The notes under the pieces are model-generated. The model saw nothing but the letters and a program-made list of their open reading frames with translations. It was not told the origin of the DNA and did no database searches. Shown in pieces: positions 10,865 to 22,796 of a stretch of DNA of 64,000 nucleotides. Each line of letters starts with the position of its first letter. Position 1 is the stretch's first letter. The position numbers and the translations under genes were made by a program. This DNA comes from Blastococcus sp. URHD0036 (GTDB lineage Bacteria > Actinomycetota > Actinomycetes > Mycobacteriales > Geodermatophilaceae). Location: positions 372,001-436,000 of the forward strand of contig NZ_JNIK01000014.1 in NCBI RefSeq assembly GCF_000701365.1, in the 5' to 3' direction.

Positions 10865-12273
10865 AGCTTGAAGACCTCGCGCGGCCGGCGGTCGACGAGG
10901 TCGACGGCGATCTCGCCGGCCTCGTCCTCGCCGAGGACGTGCTCGGCGACGAGGCGGGCCAGGTAGCCGCTGTCCAGGCGCCGGGACATGTCGTGCCGGG
11001 CCGGGATGGAGCAGAACGCCCGGGTGTCGTCGATGAACCCCGAGGTGCGGCGGAAGCCGGCGGACTCGGTCACCGCCCCGCGGAAGCGGCGCACGGCGTC
11101 CGGGGCGTCGAGGAACCACCACGGCGCCCCGACGTACACGGCGGGGTAGAAGCCGGCCAGCGGGCCGAGCTCGCGGGAGAAGACGGTCTCGTCGAGGGTG
11201 AACAGCACCAGGTGCAGCGAGGGGTGCGTGCCGAAGCGCTCGAGCAGCGGGCGCAGCGCGTCGGTGTACTCGACCCGCAGCGGGATGTCGTGGCCGGTGT
11301 CGGGGCCGTGCGCCTCGAAGGTCGGCCGGTGGTGGTTGCGCCGGACGCCGGGGTGCAGCGTCATGACCAGCCCGTCGTCGCACGACATCCGGGCCATCTC
11401 CAGCAGCATGTGCCGGCGCAGCGCCACCCGCTCGGCCGCCGACGCCGTCCCCGCCAGGGCGGCGCGGTAGACGCGGTCGGGGTCCGCGAGGGGTTCGGTG
11501 CCGACGTCCTCGTGGCTGTGGTCGGCCGAGGTCGCGCCGTGCGCCCGGAAGTGCGCCCGGCGGCTCTCCATGGCCTCGACCCAGCCGGCCCAGCTGCCGG
11601 TGTCGACGCCGCTCACCTCGCCCAGCCGCGCCACCGCGTCGGCCCAGCCGGGGGCGGCTGCCTCCAGGTACCGGTCGGGCCGGAAGGTGGGGATCACCCG
11701 CCCGGGGAACGCGGGGTCGGCGGCGAGCTCGGCGTGCGCGGACAGGTCGTCGCACGGGTCGTCGGTGGTGGCCAGGACCTCGATGCCGAAGCGCTCGAAC
11801 AGCGCCCGCGGCCGGTAGGCGTCCTTGGTCAGCCGCTCGGCGACCTGGTCGTAGATGGTGTCGGCCGTGGCGGCCGACGGGCGCACCGCGATGTCGAACA
11901 CCTCGGCGAGCTCGGACTCCAGCCAGTAGCGCGTCGGGGTGCCGGCCAGCACCGACCAGTGCGTGCAGAGCCGGCGCCACACCTGCCGGGACTCCGCCTC
12001 CGGCAGCGGCCCCTGCCCGACGCCGAGGTCGGCCAGCGACACCCCGCTGGCGTGCAGCAGGCGGGTGACGTAGTGGTCCGGCGTCACGAACAGACCCGCC
12101 GGGTCGGCGAACGGGACGTCGTCGGCGAGCATCCGGGGGTCGACGTGCCCGTGCGGCGACAGGATCGGCAGTCCGCGTACCGCGTCGTAGAGCCGGCGGG
12201 CGATCGCCCGGACACCGGGGTCGGCCGGCAGCAGGCGGTCCGGGTGCCGGTCGAGCGCGGCGGGAGCGGACAT
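10861..12273 (-). CDS. uxaC: Glucuronate isomerase
   Basis: A 470-residue member of the UxaC amidohydrolase-like family, interconverting D-glucuronate and D-fructuronate. The metal-binding HGHVDP motif follows the LPILSP segment near residue 30. LFERFGIEVLATTDDP and the VIPTFRPDR / EVSGV regions are typical. Length equals that of E. coli UxaC. ATG 12273 is preferred; ATG 12282 (three residues longer) is equally possible, as neither has a good ribosome-binding site. It is the first gene of the uxaC-uxuB-gntK operon, divergent from larA across 131 bases. Confidence 0.93.
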   Translation of the reverse strand: MSAPAALDRHPDRLLPADPGVRAIARRLYDAVRGLPILSPHGHVDPRMLADDVPFADPAGLFVTPDHYVTRLLHASGVSLADLGVGQGPLPEAESRQVWRRLCTHWSVLAGTPTRYWLESELAEVFDIAVRPSAATADTIYDQVAERLTKDAYRPRALFERFGIEVLATTDDPCDDLSAHAELAADPAFPGRVIPTFRPDRYLEAAAPGWADAVARLGEVSGVDTGSWAGWVEAMESRRAHFRAHGATSADHSHEDVGTEPLADPDRVYRAALAGTASAAERVALRRHMLLEMARMSCDDGLVMTLHPGVRRNHHRPTFEAHGPDTGHDIPLRVEYTDALRPLLERFGTHPSLHLVLFTLDETVFSRELGPLAGFYPAVYVGAPWWFLDAPDAVRRFRGAVTESAGFRRTSGFIDDTRAFCSIPARHDMSRRLDSGYLARLVAEHVLGEDEAGEIAVDLVDRRPREVFKL

Positions 12274-12313
12274 GCCGACCATGCTGTGGATCAGGACACG
12301 TCCCCCGGAACGG

Positions 12314-12374
12314 GTTGCCACGAGTTGCCGCCCGCCCTCCCGGCCGTCGCCGGTGAACGGCGCCGACGGTTGCC
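12314..12374. promoter_or_regulatory. GTTGCC repeats in the uxaC/larA divergent promoter region
   Basis: The 131-base divergent region contains GTTGCC three times (12314-12319, 12324-12329, 12369-12374); the first two are spaced one helical turn apart. AACGGGTT (12310-12317) is a near-palindrome overlapping the first copy. These could be a shared regulator site, for example for the LacI protein encoded downstream of larC, but nothing in the sequence proves it. Confidence 0.3.
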
Positions 12375-12404
12375 CCCGCTGCGCCGGCAGCGCATGGTGC
12401 GGCC

Positions 12405-13699
<1,295 letters not shown>

Positions 13700-13703
<4 letters not shown>

Positions 13704-14520
13704 CGGCGGACGCGGAGCTTCGGCGGCTGCGGGAGCGGCTGGCGGAGGTGCCGCTGCGGGCGGTGGCCTGCAGCGGCGGGGTGGACAGCCTGCTGCTGGC
13801 GACGGTCGCGCACCGCGCGGACCCGGCCGGCACGGTCGTCGTGCACAGCGTGACCCCGGCGGTCCCGGCCGCCGCCACCGCCCGGGTGCTCGAGGCGGCT
13901 GCCCGCGAGGGGTGGACGCTGCGCACGGTCCGCTCCGGCGAGTTCGACGACCCGCGGTACCTCGCCAACCCGCGCGACCGCTGCTACGTCTGCAAGTCCC
14001 ACCTCTACGACGCCATGGGCGAGCTGGTCGACCGCGTCGGCGGCACCCACGTCCTCCTCTCCGGCGCCAACACCGACGACCTGGGCGAGTACCGGCCGGG
14101 CCTGCGCGCGGCCGCCGAGCGGGGCGTGCGCCACCCCTACGTCGAGGCCGGCATCGGCAAGGCCGGCATCCGCGCGGTCGCCGCCTCCCTCGGCCTCGAC
14201 TGCGCCGACCTGCCGGCCGCCCCCTGCCTGGCCAGCCGCCTGTACACCGGCACGCCGGTCACCCCGCTCCGGCTGCGGGCGGTCGAGGTGGGGGAGGAGC
14301 TGGTCACCCGGCTCACCGGGATCCGCGTCGTACGCTGCCGGCTGCGCGACGACGAGGTGCGGATCGAGGTGCGCGACGCCGACCGGTCCCTGGTGGACGA
14401 CGCGGTGGTGGCCGCCGTCCTGGCGGCGATGCGCGCCGTCGACCCCGGCGTCCGGGACGCGGCGCTGGACGGGGAGGCCTACCGCCCGGGCCGCGCCTTC
14501 GAGCTGACCCCGGTCGGCCG

Positions 14521-14524
<4 letters not shown>
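13700..14524 (+). CDS. larE: LarE sulfur transferase for NPN cofactor synthesis
   Basis: A 274-residue ATP-dependent sulfur-insertion enzyme. The PP-loop CSGGVDSLLL near the N-terminus adenylates the substrate. The cysteine in LPAAPCLASRLYTG corresponds to the sulfur-donating Cys176 of L. plantarum LarE. A second pair, RCYVCKSH, gives three conserved cysteines in all, the pattern described for LarE proteins that use a [4Fe-4S] cluster instead of sacrificing one cysteine. The start is GTG 13700 overlapping the larA stop, and the next gene, larB, overlaps its stop by 4 bases. Confidence 0.93.
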
Positions 14525-15212
<688 letters not shown>

Positions 15213-15216
<4 letters not shown>

Positions 15217-16406
15217 GCCGGATCGGCTGGCTGGACCTATCCAACGGCGTCTCCGGCGACATGCTCCTCGGCGCGCTCGTCGACGCCGGCGTCGCACTCG
15301 ACGACCTCCGCGCAGCGCTCGCCCCGCTCGACGTGCCGGTGACTCTGCGCGCGGAGGAGGTCCGCCGGGGCGGGCTGCGTGCGGTCCACGTGCACGTCGA
15401 CGCACCCGAGGCCGGCCAGCCGCACCGCACCTGGGCCGACGTCCGGCTGCTGCTGGACCGGCTGCCCGAACCGCTGCGCTCCTCCTCGGCGGCCGTCTTC
15501 GAGGCCCTGGCCCGGGCCGAGGCGCACGTGCACGGCGTACGGCCGGAGGAGGTGCACTTCCACGAGGTGGGTGCGCTCGACGCGATCGCCGACGTGGTGG
15601 GCGTCTGCGCCGGGTTCGCCGAACTGGGCCTCGACCGCCTCGTCGTCTCGCCGATCGCGCTCGGCGGCGGCTCCGCCGACACCGCGCACGGCCGCATCCC
15701 CGTGCCGGGGCCGGCCGTCCTCGCGCTGCTGGCCGCCACCGGGGCGCCGGCGCACGGGGGACCCGACGACCAGGAGCTGGCCACCCCGACGGGAGTGGCC
15801 CTGGCGACCACCCTGGCCGACGGCTGGGGCGCGATGCCGGCGGTGCGGGTCGGCCGGACCGGCGTCGGCGCCGGCGGGCGCGACCCGGCGCACCGGCCCA
15901 ACGCGGTCCGGCTGGTGGTGGGGGAGTCCGCCGCTCCGTCGACCGGTGCCGAGGAACTGCTGCTCGTCGAGGCCACCGTCGACGACCTCGACCCGCGGGC
16001 CTGGCCGGGCGTCCTCGCCGCGCTGCTGGCCGCCGGTTCGCGGGACGCCTGGCTGACGCCGGTGCTGATGAAGAAGGGGCGCCCGGCTCACCTCGTCACG
16101 GCGCTGACCGAGCCCGCGGCCACCGACGCGGTGCGCGCCGTCCTCTTCGCCGAGACCCCCACGCTGGGGGTCCGGGAGACGCCCACCCGCCGGTACGCGC
16201 TGGCCCGGGCCTTCCGCACCGTGGACCTGGACGGGCAGCCGATCGCGGTGAAGCTGGGCCTCGCCGCCGACGGCCGGGTGCTCAACGCCATGCCGGAGTG
16301 GGAGGACGTCGTCCGCGCGGCCGCGGCGCTGGACCGGCCGGTCAAGCAGGTGCTGGCCCAGGCGCAGGGCCTGGCGGCGGGGCTGGACCCGGCGGGCGAC
16401 GGCTAG
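15213..16406 (+). CDS. larC: LarC nickel-insertion protein (NPN cofactor)
   Basis: A 397-residue single open frame for the CTP-dependent nickel insertase that completes the NPN cofactor. N-terminal GWLDLSNGVSGDMLLGAL, the HFHEVGALDAIADVVG block (potential nickel ligands) and TPTGVALATTLA are conserved, as is the C-terminal MKKGRPAHLV. In L. plantarum the gene is read through a programmed frameshift; here no shift is needed. Start is GTG 15213 overlapping the larB stop. The converging lacI gene ends 4 bases away. No nickel transporter is encoded nearby. Confidence 0.93.
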
Positions 16407-16410
16407 CGGG

Positions 16411-17460
16411 TCAGGCCTCGGGTGCCGCCGCCGGTGCGGGCACGCTGCGCCGCCGGCCGCGCCGCGCGGTCGAGCCGCGGACGACGAGCTTCACCGGCAG
16501 GACGGCGGACAGGCTCGTGCCCCGCTGCCCGCTGGCGACGAGGGTCAGCAGGTGGCGGGTGGCGGTCGCGCCCTCGGTGTAGAGCGGAGCCGCGACGGTC
16601 GTGAGGCCGGGCGTGATCAGGTCCGCGACCGGGATGTTGTCGAAGCCGACCACGCTGACGTCGCGCGGCACCCGGACGCCGCGGGCGGTCAGCCCGCGGA
16701 CGAGACCGATGGCCAGCTGGTCGTTGTAGGCGATGACGGCCGACGGATAGCGGTCGCCGAAGTCCTCGGCCGCGCGGACCCCACCGGCGAGGTCCGGCGG
16801 GAAGGGCCCGGCGCGGCGTGCCCGCAGCGACAGGGCCGCCGTCGCCTCCAGCACCGCCCGCCACCGGGCGCCGTCGGCCCAGGAGGCCTCGGGACCGGAG
16901 AGGTAGGTGATCGACCGGTGCCCGAGGTCGGCGAGGTGCTCGACGGCCAGCCGGATCCCTCGGGCGTTGTCGGGCACCACCGAGGGGACGTCGACGATCG
17001 TCCGGTTCAGCACGATCACCGGCTTCTGCTTGGACAGCATGCGGATGGCCGAGTCCGACAGGCGGGTGCCGGCCAGCAGCACCCCGTCGACCGAGGGGAG
17101 GGCGCGGTCCAGCGTCGCCCGCTCCAGGCGCTCGGACTCCTGCGCGTCGATCAGCAGCAGCGTGTAGCCGGCCGCCGTCGCCGCCGCCTGCGCGCCGTGG
17201 ATGACCTCGGCATAGAAGGGGTTCGCGACGTCGGAGACCACCAGGGCCATGAGCCGCGTCCGTGAGGACGACACCGCGCGGGCCAGCGGGCTGGTCCGGT
17301 AGCCGAGCTCGTCGGCCACCTTGCGGATCCGGGCCGCGGTCTCGGAGTTCACCCGGCCGGGACGGGAGAACGCGCGGGAGACCGTCGACGGCGCGACCTC
17401 GGCCACCCGGGCGACGTCGTAGATGGTGACCGACGGGCGCTCGCGCTCTCCGTCGGCCAT
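16411..17460 (-). CDS. LacI-family transcriptional regulator
   Basis: A 349-residue regulator. The LacI helix-turn-helix with hinge helix occupies residues 11-65 (VTIYDVARVAEVAPSTVSRAF, then LGYRTSPLARAVSS). A periplasmic-binding-like effector domain follows (MALVVSDVANPFYAEVIHGA; VVGFDNIPVADLITPGLTTV). The start is ATG 17460. It converges on the lar operon and lies between it and the xylose genes, so it may control lar/uxa or part of the glycosidase locus. The effector is unknown, though proteins of this type sense sugars or sugar acids. Confidence 0.92.
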   Translation of the reverse strand: MADGERERPSVTIYDVARVAEVAPSTVSRAFSRPGRVNSETAARIRKVADELGYRTSPLARAVSSSRTRLMALVVSDVANPFYAEVIHGAQAAATAAGYTLLLIDAQESERLERATLDRALPSVDGVLLAGTRLSDSAIRMLSKQKPVIVLNRTIVDVPSVVPDNARGIRLAVEHLADLGHRSITYLSGPEASWADGARWRAVLEATAALSLRARRAGPFPPDLAGGVRAAEDFGDRYPSAVIAYNDQLAIGLVRGLTARGVRVPRDVSVVGFDNIPVADLITPGLTTVAAPLYTEGATATRHLLTLVASGQRGTSLSAVLPVKLVVRGSTARRGRRRSVPAPAAAPEA

Positions 17461-17500
17461 GCCGAGATGCTAGGCGGAGCGGCCGTCCGACCGGGCCTTC

Positions 17501-17518
17501 CTCCCCCGCGCGGGGGAG
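17501..17518. terminator. Perfect 18-base palindrome between ROK and LacI genes
   Basis: CTCCCCCGCGCGGGGGAG is perfectly self-complementary. It lies after the ROK gene stop and about 40 bases before the lacI start, both on the minus strand. It could terminate ROK transcription, although there is no T-run, or serve as a protein-binding site in the lacI promoter. Confidence 0.45.
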
Positions 17519-17531
17519 CGCGCCGGGCCGG

Positions 17532-18734
17532 TCAGTCCAGCCAGCCGACCGGGTCGGCGAGCACACCGGCGAGGGTGTGCAGGGCGGCGCCGGTGGCGGC
17601 GGGTGCGGCGTCGGCCCCGGCGGCCTCGATCCGCGGCCGGCGCCAGCGCGCCGAGAGCACCCGCACGGCCAGGTCGTCCTCCAGCCCGGGCCGCAGGACG
17701 GCGGCGAGGCGGCCGAGGTGCCCGCCCAGCACCACCGTCGGGATGTCGAGGACGTTGAGCACGCCGGCCAGCGCGATGGCCAGCGCCCGCCGTGCGCCGT
17801 CGAGCGCCGCTCCCGCCCGGGGGTCGCCGGCGGCCGCGTTGTCGAGCAGCACCTCCGGGGACGCGTCGCGCGGCAGCCCGGCGGCCGCCAGCAGGGCGTG
17901 CCGGCCGGCGTACTGCTCCAGGCACCCGGTCGAGCCGCACCGGCAGGCCGGCCCGGCCGGGTCGACGCAGACGTGCCCGACCTCGCCCGCCCAGCCGGCG
18001 CTGCCGCGCATCACCTGCCCGTCGAGCACGACCGCGCCGCCGACGCCGATCTGGCCGGAGACGTAGAGGAAGTCCCGGTGCGGGCCCGCGCGACCGGGCG
18101 CGGTCTCCGCGACGGTGCGCGCGGCGAGGTCGGCCTCGTTGCCGAGCAGCGGGTGCAGGCCGGCGGGCAGGGACGGCGCCAGGACGGCGGCCGGGGCGAC
18201 GTCGTGCCAGCCCAGGTTCGGCGCCCGGAGCAGGACCCCCCGGCCGGCGTCGACGATCCCCGGCAGCGCGAGGCCGGCGCCGGCCAGGCGCACCCCGGCG
18301 GGCACGCCGGCCAGGACCGTGGCGGCCAGCCGGCCGAGCCGCTCCAGCGTCGGGCCGGGCTCGCTGCCCACCCAGTCGCCGTCCTCGAGCCGCTCGGCGA
18401 GCACCCGGCCGCGCAGGTCCAGCACGCGGGCGGCGAGCAGGCCGGCGTCGACCTGCAGGCCGAGCGCGGCCACCCGCCCGCCCGCCAGCAGCGGGGTGCC
18501 CGGCCGTCCCCGGCGTGGCAGCGGGTCGCGCTCGCCCTCGGCGAGGAGCCCGCCGGCGACGAGGGCGTCGACGAGCCGGGCCGCGGTGGCCCGGGTCATG
18601 CCCGTGCGGGCGGCGACGTCGGCGCGCGACGGCGGCCGGTCGGCGGCGCACACGGTGCGGAGGACGAGCCCGAGGTTGCTGGCGCGCAGCGTCGACTGGC
18701 GCGCGCCCTGCTGCGCCGCCTCGCCGTCCGCCAC
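17532..18734 (-). CDS. ROK-family repressor, XylR-like
   Basis: A 400-residue ROK repressor: N-terminal winged helix-turn-helix (RADVAARTGMTRATAARLVDAL, residues about 38-59) fused to a sugar-kinase-like domain. The kinase part has GLQVDAG, the zinc-binding block GHVCVDPAGPACRCGSTGCLEQ (given as one motif, with His and three Cys) and GGHLGRL near the end. Such proteins repress xylose genes and release DNA with xylose or glucose. It is divergent from xylA, with a near-palindromic site at 18761-18777 between them. Start is GTG 18734. The xylR name is functional inference, so no symbol is assigned. Confidence 0.9.
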   Translation of the reverse strand: MADGEAAQQGARQSTLRASNLGLVLRTVCAADRPPSRADVAARTGMTRATAARLVDALVAGGLLAEGERDPLPRRGRPGTPLLAGGRVAALGLQVDAGLLAARVLDLRGRVLAERLEDGDWVGSEPGPTLERLGRLAATVLAGVPAGVRLAGAGLALPGIVDAGRGVLLRAPNLGWHDVAPAAVLAPSLPAGLHPLLGNEADLAARTVAETAPGRAGPHRDFLYVSGQIGVGGAVVLDGQVMRGSAGWAGEVGHVCVDPAGPACRCGSTGCLEQYAGRHALLAAAGLPRDASPEVLLDNAAAGDPRAGAALDGARRALAIALAGVLNVLDIPTVVLGGHLGRLAAVLRPGLEDDLAVRVLSARWRRPRIEAAGADAAPAATGAALHTLAGVLADPVGWLD

Positions 18735-18760
18735 AGGTCGAGACTAGTGGCGCCGACCAC

Positions 18761-18777
18761 TTTGTCCTATGGTCAAA
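18761..18777. promoter_or_regulatory. Candidate XylR/ROK operator upstream of xylA
   Basis: TTTGTCC TAT GGTCAAA: arms of 7 bases match at 6 of 7 positions around TAT. It sits 26 bases after the ROK gene start and 30 bases before the xylA start, in an unusually AT-rich patch for this window. TTTG-type half-sites are common for ROK repressors. Confidence 0.55.
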
Positions 18778-18807
18778 CAAAACCGCATCACCCGAAGGGG
18801 ACCCGTC

Positions 18808-19998
18808 ATGAGCGCGCCGCAGCCCACCCGCGAGGACAAGTTCACGTTCGGTCTCTGGACCGTCGGCTGGCAGGCCCGCGACCCCTTCGGTGACGCCACG
18901 CGCGAGCCGGTCGACCCGGTCGAGACGGTGCACCGGCTGGCCGGCATGGGCGCCTACGGCGTGACCTTCCACGACGACGACCTGATCCCGTTCGGCAGCG
19001 ACTCGTCGGACCGCGACAAGGCGATCCAGCGGTTCCGCGCCGCCCTCGAGGAGACCGGCCTGGTCGTGCCGATGGTGACCACCAACCTGTTCACCCACCC
19101 GGTGTTCAAGGAGGGCGCGCTCACCGCCAACGACCGCGACGTCCGCCGCTACGCGATGCGCAAGGTCATGCGGAACATGGACCTCGCCGCGGAGCTGGGC
19201 GCGGAGACCTACGTGCTGTGGGGCGGCCGCGAGGGCGCCGAGGTCGACGTCGCCAAGGACCTCGGCGCCGCACTCGACCGCTACCGCGAGGGCATCGACA
19301 CCCTGGCCCAGTACTCGATCGACCGCGGCTACGGCCTGCGCCTGGCGCTGGAACCCAAGCCCAACGAGCCGCGCGGCGACATCTTCCTGCCCACGATCGG
19401 CCACGCGCTGGGCTTCATCTCCACCCTCGAGCACGCCGACATGGTGGGGCTGAACCCCGAGGTCGGGCACGAGCAGATGGCCAACCTCAACTACACGCAC
19501 GGCATCGCCCAGGCGCTGTGGCAGGGCAAGCTCTTCCACCTCGACCTGAACGGCCAGCACGGCCCGAAGTTCGACCAGGACCTGGTCTTCGGCCACGGCG
19601 ACCTGCTGTCGGCGTTCGCCACCGTCGACCTGCTGGAGAACGGCTTCCCCTCCGGCGGCCCGCGCTACGAGGGGCCGCGGCACTTCGACTACAAGCCGCT
19701 GCGCACCGAGGACATGGACGGCGTCTGGCACTCGGCCGCGGCCAACATGCGCACCTACCTGCTGCTCAAGGAGCGCGCAGCCGCCTTCCGCGCCGACCCC
19801 GAGGTGGCCGAGGCCCTGGCCGCGGCGCGCGTGCCCGAGCTGGGGCAGCCGACGCTGGCCGCGGGCGAGACGTACGAGGACCTCCTGGCCGACCGGTCGG
19901 CGTTCGAGGACTTCGACGTCGAGGCGGCGGCCGCGCGCGGGTTCGGTGCCGTCCGGCTCTCGCAGCTGGCGGTCGAGCACGCCCTCGGCGCCCGCTGA
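18808..19998 (+). CDS. xylA: Xylose isomerase
   Basis: A 396-residue class I xylose isomerase (D-xylose to D-xylulose), of the length usual in actinobacteria. The N-terminus [20 protein letters not shown], active-site His in [23 protein letters not shown], the catalytic Lys in [11 protein letters not shown], and metal ligands in [10 protein letters not shown] and [15 protein letters not shown] are all present. ATG 18808 is chosen because GAAGGGGAC precedes it and the protein then starts as in relatives; an upstream ATG at 18769 lies within the operator. xylB follows after 4 bases. Confidence 0.97.
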   Translation: MSAPQPTREDKFTFGLWTVGWQARDPFGDATREPVDPVETVHRLAGMGAYGVTFHDDDLIPFGSDSSDRDKAIQRFRAALEETGLVVPMVTTNLFTHPVFKEGALTANDRDVRRYAMRKVMRNMDLAAELGAETYVLWGGREGAEVDVAKDLGAALDRYREGIDTLAQYSIDRGYGLRLALEPKPNEPRGDIFLPTIGHALGFISTLEHADMVGLNPEVGHEQMANLNYTHGIAQALWQGKLFHLDLNGQHGPKFDQDLVFGHGDLLSAFATVDLLENGFPSGGPRYEGPRHFDYKPLRTEDMDGVWHSAAANMRTYLLLKERAAAFRADPEVAEALAAARVPELGQPTLAAGETYEDLLADRSAFEDFDVEAAAARGFGAVRLSQLAVEHALGAR

Positions 19999-20002
19999 TC
20001 CG

Positions 20003-21433
20003 ATGACGCTCGTCGCGGGGATCGACACGTCGACCCAGGCCTGCAAGGTCGTCGTCCGGGACGCGGGCAGCGGCCGCCTGGTCCGGGAGGGCCGGGCGCC
20101 GCACCCGGAGGGCACCGAGGTCGACCCCGCGGCGTGGGCGGCGGCGCTGGACGTCGCGGTCGAGCGGGCCGGCGGGCTGGACGACGTCGCCGCCGTCGCC
20201 GTCGGCGGGCAGCAGCACGGGATGGTGTGCCTGGACGCCGACGGCGAGGTGGTGCGGCCCGCGCTGCTCTGGAACGACACCCGCTCCGCCGGCGCGGCGA
20301 CCGACCTGATCGAGGAGCTCGGTGGCGGCGACGCCGGCCGGCGGGCGTGGGCGGAGGCGGTCGGGCTGGTCCCGGTCGCGTCGTTCACCGTGACGAAGCT
20401 GCGCTGGCTGGCCGAGCACGAGCCGGCGAACGCCGGGCGGACCGCCGCCGTCTGCCTGCCGCACGACTACCTGACGTGGCGGCTGGCGGGCTCCGGGCAC
20501 CTGGACGCCCTCGTCACCGACCGTGGCGACGCCAGCGGCACCGGCTACTGGTCGGCGGCGACGGGGGAGTACCGCCCCGACCTGCTCCAGCGCGCACTGG
20601 GGAGCACGCCCGTCGTCCCGCGGGTCCTGGGTCCCGCCGAGGCGGCCGGGACCATGCCCGCGGGCGCGGTGCTCGGGCCGGGCACGGGCGACAACGCCGC
20701 CGCCGCGCTCGCGCTGGCCGCGCGCCCCGGCGACGTCGTCGTCTCGATCGGGACGTCCGGCGTGGTGTCGATGGTGTCCACGGCTCCGGTCGCCGACCCG
20801 TCCGGCACGGTGGCCGGGTTCGCCGATGCCACCGGCAACTTCCTGCCGCTGGTCGCCACCCTCAACGCCGCCCGCGTGCTGGACGCCACCGCCCGCCTGC
20901 TGGGCGTCGACCACAGCCGGCTCTCCCGGCTGGCGCAGTCGGCGCCGCCGGGCTCCGGCGGGCTGGTCGTGGTGCCCTACCTGGAGGGTGAGCGCACGCC
21001 GGACCGGCCGACGTCCACCGGCGCGCTGCACGGCCTCACGCTGACCACCGCGGAGCCCTCCTACCTCGCCCGCGCCGCGGTCGAGGGGATGCTCTGTGGC
21101 CTGGCCGACGGGCTGGACGCCGTCGCCGCCGGTGGCACGCCGGTCCGCCGGGTCTTCCTCGTGGGCGGTGCCGCGCGGTCGTCGGCGGTGCGCGCGCTCG
21201 CCCCCGCCGTCCTCGGGGTGCCGGTCCTCGTGCCCCCGCCGGGCGAGTACGTCGCCGACGGCGCGGCGCGGCAGGCCGCCTGGGTGCTCGCCGGCGGGGA
21301 CGGCCCGCCGGACTGGCCGCTCCCGGGCACCGAGGTGCACGAGGCCGATCCGCAGCCCGGCGTCCGCGCCCGCTACGCCGAGGCCCGCGACCTCACCCTC
21401 GGCCGATCGGGAACAGACCCCAGCTCGCGGTGA
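20003..21433 (+). CDS. xylB: Xylulokinase
   Basis: A 476-residue FGGY kinase phosphorylating D-xylulose. Landmarks are [13 protein letters not shown] (phosphate loop), [13 protein letters not shown] (substrate contact), [14 protein letters not shown] and VSIGTSG, and the C-terminal [13 protein letters not shown]. It starts at ATG 20003, four bases after xylA, so the two are co-transcribed and very probably controlled by the ROK repressor. Its last 41 bases overlap the end of the converging mutarotase gene. Confidence 0.95.
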   Translation: MTLVAGIDTSTQACKVVVRDAGSGRLVREGRAPHPEGTEVDPAAWAAALDVAVERAGGLDDVAAVAVGGQQHGMVCLDADGEVVRPALLWNDTRSAGAATDLIEELGGGDAGRRAWAEAVGLVPVASFTVTKLRWLAEHEPANAGRTAAVCLPHDYLTWRLAGSGHLDALVTDRGDASGTGYWSAATGEYRPDLLQRALGSTPVVPRVLGPAEAAGTMPAGAVLGPGTGDNAAAALALAARPGDVVVSIGTSGVVSMVSTAPVADPSGTVAGFADATGNFLPLVATLNAARVLDATARLLGVDHSRLSRLAQSAPPGSGGLVVVPYLEGERTPDRPTSTGALHGLTLTTAEPSYLARAAVEGMLCGLADGLDAVAAGGTPVRRVFLVGGAARSSAVRALAPAVLGVPVLVPPPGEYVADGAARQAAWVLAGGDGPPDWPLPGTEVHEADPQPGVRARYAEARDLTLGRSGTDPSSR

Positions 21434-22316
21434 CCGACCCGCCCGGGGCCAGCCGCTGCACGGCCTCGCCGGTGGCGAAGGCGCCGGGCGGGCACGTCAT
21501 GGGCTCGACCGCCAGGCCGCGGCGGGAGTCCTCGCCCGGGATCGAGTCCCCGGTGAACAGCTGCAGGTAGCCGAAGGACCCGTCCATCCAGAGGCCGGCG
21601 CCGGTGCCGTCGGGGCGGGTGAGCCGCACGACCGCGCGGCCGTCGGCGTCCCGCTCGAGGTCGGTGAAGCAGTCGTCGAGCCGGAGGTCCCCGATCCGCC
21701 GTCCGGCCCGGAGGTCGGCGGGTGTGCCGGCCACCGGCACCCGTCCGGTCGGGATCAGCCGCTCGTCGGTCGTCAGCCGGGTCGCTGCCGGGGCGACCAG
21801 GGTGCAGTCGTCGACGTGCAGCCCCGGCCCGGCGGCGAGGTAGGGGTGGTGGCCCTCGCCGTAGGGCAGCGGGACGTCGCCCTCGTTGGTCGCCGTCGTC
21901 GTCACCCGCAGGCCGTGCGCGGTCAGCTCGTGGCGGATGCGCAGCCGGAGCGGGAAGGGGTAGCCCGGCTGCGGGTACAGCAGGTACCCGAGCTCCAGGC
22001 GGTCGGACGCGCGGTCGAGGACGGTCCAGGGCACGTGGTTCACGAGGCCGTGGATGGCCGTGGCCCGGTCGGGCTCGGTCAGGGCCAGCTGGTGCTCGGC
22101 GCCGTCCCAGGTCCAGCGCCCGTCGGCGATCCGGTTGGGCCAGGGGGCGAGCACCTCGCCGCGGCTGTAGCGGGGGATCTCGGCCGCGTCGTAGCCGTCG
22201 AGCAGCTCGCGTTCCCCGTGCCGGTAGGACCGGAGTCCGGCGCCGACCTCCACGACGGTGACCTCGTCGTCCCCGCTGCGCAGGACGTACTGCTCACCGG
22301 TCGGGCTGACGGCCAC
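21393..22316 (-). CDS. Aldose 1-epimerase (mutarotase)
   Basis: A 307-residue GalM-like protein that interconverts sugar anomers before isomerisation or phosphorylation. [20 protein letters not shown], the catalytic-His region [11 protein letters not shown] and the second His in YGEGHHPYL are typical; a Glu near the C-terminus ([13 protein letters not shown]) is the expected catalytic base. Start is GTG 22316 with GAGGAG 5 bases upstream. It overlaps xylB convergently by 41 bases. The xylose setting suggests xylose or glucose as substrate. Confidence 0.9.
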   Translation of the reverse strand: MAVSPTGEQYVLRSGDDEVTVVEVGAGLRSYRHGERELLDGYDAAEIPRYSRGEVLAPWPNRIADGRWTWDGAEHQLALTEPDRATAIHGLVNHVPWTVLDRASDRLELGYLLYPQPGYPFPLRLRIRHELTAHGLRVTTTATNEGDVPLPYGEGHHPYLAAGPGLHVDDCTLVAPAATRLTTDERLIPTGRVPVAGTPADLRAGRRIGDLRLDDCFTDLERDADGRAVVRLTRPDGTGAGLWMDGSFGYLQLFTGDSIPGEDSRRGLAVEPMTCPPGAFATGEAVQRLAPGGSVTASWGLFPIGRG

Positions 22317-22352
22317 GCGGACTCCTCGGGGTGGGGACCCGGCGATCCTCCC

Positions 22353-22796
22353 TCAGCGGCCCTGCCGGGCCCGGTAGCGGGCGGCCCGCTTCGCGGCCGC
22401 GTCGCGGCGGCGAAGCGCGGCGAGCACCTCGCGCTCGGCGGAGCGGCGGTCGCGGCCGGCCTGGGCGCTGCCCACCGGGTAGCCGGCCTTCGCGACCCGG
22501 TTCTCCACGGTCTCGGTCATGTAGGCCAGCGAGAACGCCAGCCCGAGGATGACGCCGATCAGCGACATGCCCAGCCGCAGGCCCAGCGACCCGGGGACGA
22601 GGGCCACGATCAGCAGCACGGGGACGGCGAGCTGCACCATCGTCCGGCCGGCGTGCCGCAGCACCCAGGTGCCGGTGGTGACGTCGTGCAGCACCCAGCT
22701 GCGGTGCCGCGCGGGCAGGCCGGCGCCCAGCGCGTAGAGCACCCAGCGCAGCGGGTTCGGCCGGACCGGCGACGAGTCGGTGACCGGGCTGCTCAT
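22353..22796 (-). CDS. DUF5313-like small membrane protein
   Basis: A 147-residue protein of unknown function. RPNPLRWVLYALGAGLPARHRSWVLHDVTT is the kind of conserved N-terminal block found in actinobacterial DUF5313 proteins. Two hydrophobic segments follow (about residues 56-72 and 75-93), and the C-terminal tail is rich in Arg/Ala. ATG 22796 overlaps the stop of the MarR gene (ATGA), so it is translated from the MarR transcript and may be part of its regulon. Confidence 0.7.
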   Translation of the reverse strand: MSSPVTDSSPVRPNPLRWVLYALGAGLPARHRSWVLHDVTTGTWVLRHAGRTMVQLAVPVLLIVALVPGSLGLRLGMSLIGVILGLAFSLAYMTETVENRVAKAGYPVGSAQAGRDRRSAEREVLAALRRRDAAAKRAARYRARQGR

